Below, one piece after another: positions 6,029 through 6,237 of a DNA stretch of 6,237 bases. Position 1 is the first letter of the stretch, and the number at the start of each line of letters is the position of its first letter. The notes below the pieces were generated by a model. The model was given only the letters and a program-made list of their open reading frames with translations, was not told the DNA's origin and did not search any database. Made by a program: the position numbers and the translations under genes. The DNA comes from Aliicoccus sp041838435 (GTDB lineage: Bacteria > Bacillota > Bacilli > Staphylococcales > Salinicoccaceae), in contig JBGYPO010000083.1 of NCBI GenBank assembly GCA_041838435.1, positions 1-6,237 of the forward strand. Direction: 5' to 3'.

Positions 6029-6237
6029 GCGCATTGGCAGGAAAACAGGATAAACGTGCCAACGAGCTGGTCTCGTAGGCAAGAAAAGGGATTTATCGTG
6101 CCGATGCGCTTTCTCGCTGCAACACTTTGGTCTTAACCGTAGCAATGAGCTTTCTCGCTGCAACACTTTGGTCTCAACCGTAGCAATGAGCTTTCTCGCT
6201 GCAACACTTTGGCCTCAACCGTAGCAATGAGCTTTCT
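6029..6237. repeat. Tandem array of ~41-bp stem-loop units, continuing past the window
   Basis: Three near-identical 41-bp units (6106-6146, 6147-6187, 6188-6228) are followed by the first 9 bases of a fourth. They differ by only a few substitutions (for example GCGC/GAGC at the start and GTCTTAA, GTCTCAA or GCCTCAA in the middle). Two diverged units precede them: 6064-6105 (42 bp) and 6029-6063 (35 bp). Shared marks are GAGCT..TCTCG at the front and CGTRSCRAT-like ends. Each unit can fold: TGCAAC/GTAGCA in the conserved units, GGCAAGA/TCGTGCC in 6064-6105, TTGGCA/TGCCAA in 6029-6063. No gene is supported between 5969 and 6237. It lacks the non-repeated spacers of a CRISPR array. Confidence 0.85.

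Noticed and set aside
5985..6051. Complete tRNA gene on the minus strand
   Set aside because: Only a 5-base complementarity (TCCTG with CAGGA near 6047) could close an acceptor stem, giving about 67 nt with no canonical D-arm or anticodon arm. Only the T-arm and the 3' acceptor strand are tRNA-like.
5903..6166. 87-residue open frame on the minus strand to the right of mscL
   Set aside because: It starts inside the tandem repeat, crosses the tRNA-like fragment and the mscL terminator, and overlaps the last bases of mscL. Its composition is repeat-derived and there is no convincing ribosome binding site, so it is a chance frame.
6029..6237. CRISPR array
   Set aside because: Units are contiguous and about 41 bp, with the whole unit repeated. 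There are no unique spacers between constant repeats and no cas genes in the window.

Overview
The window looks like chromosomal DNA from a low-to-moderate-GC Firmicute, most likely a member of the Staphylococcaceae. Three things point there. AcnA and MscL read very close to staphylococcal proteins from memory. Strong AGGAGG-type ribosome binding sites precede every gene. mscL and acnA are neighbours, as I recall them being in Staphylococcus aureus. The genus cannot be fixed from the sequence alone; Jeotgalicoccus, Salinicoccus or Macrococcus-type relatives are plausible.

Layout, left to right. Positions 1-1121 (minus) hold the N-terminal 373 residues of a YfcC/DcuC-superfamily membrane transporter cut by the window edge. 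Positions 1122-1438 are an AT-rich intergenic region with an extended -10 promoter candidate, a tandem 8-bp repeat and an elaborate terminator-like hairpin. Positions 1439-2518 (minus) encode a 359-residue opine (octopine/nopaline-type) dehydrogenase. Positions 2519-2583 are a short spacer filled by a perfect 13-bp terminator hairpin. Positions 2584-5289 (minus) encode aconitase AcnA (901 aa from the preferred ATG). Positions 5290-5540 are a divergent regulatory region with a near-consensus acnA promoter, a CcpC/CcpE-type ATAA-N7-TTAT dyad and a weaker mscL promoter. Positions 5541-5906 (plus) encode the mechanosensitive channel MscL, followed by its own terminator. Positions 5969-6237 hold no convincing gene: a fragment shaped like the 3' end of a tRNA, then a tandem array of roughly 41-bp stem-loop units that runs off the window.

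Functionally, acnA is central carbon metabolism (citrate to isocitrate) and carries a promoter architecture suggesting citrate-responsive LysR-family control. mscL is an osmotic safety valve and is transcribed divergently. The opine dehydrogenase and the YfcC-type carrier lie on the same strand and may handle related amino-acid or keto-acid derived compounds, but that link is inference. No wholly new multi-gene system is evident. The least explained parts are the non-coding ones: the stem-loop array with its tRNA-like neighbour, the complex hairpin between odh and the transporter, and the promoter/terminator arrangement between acnA and odh.
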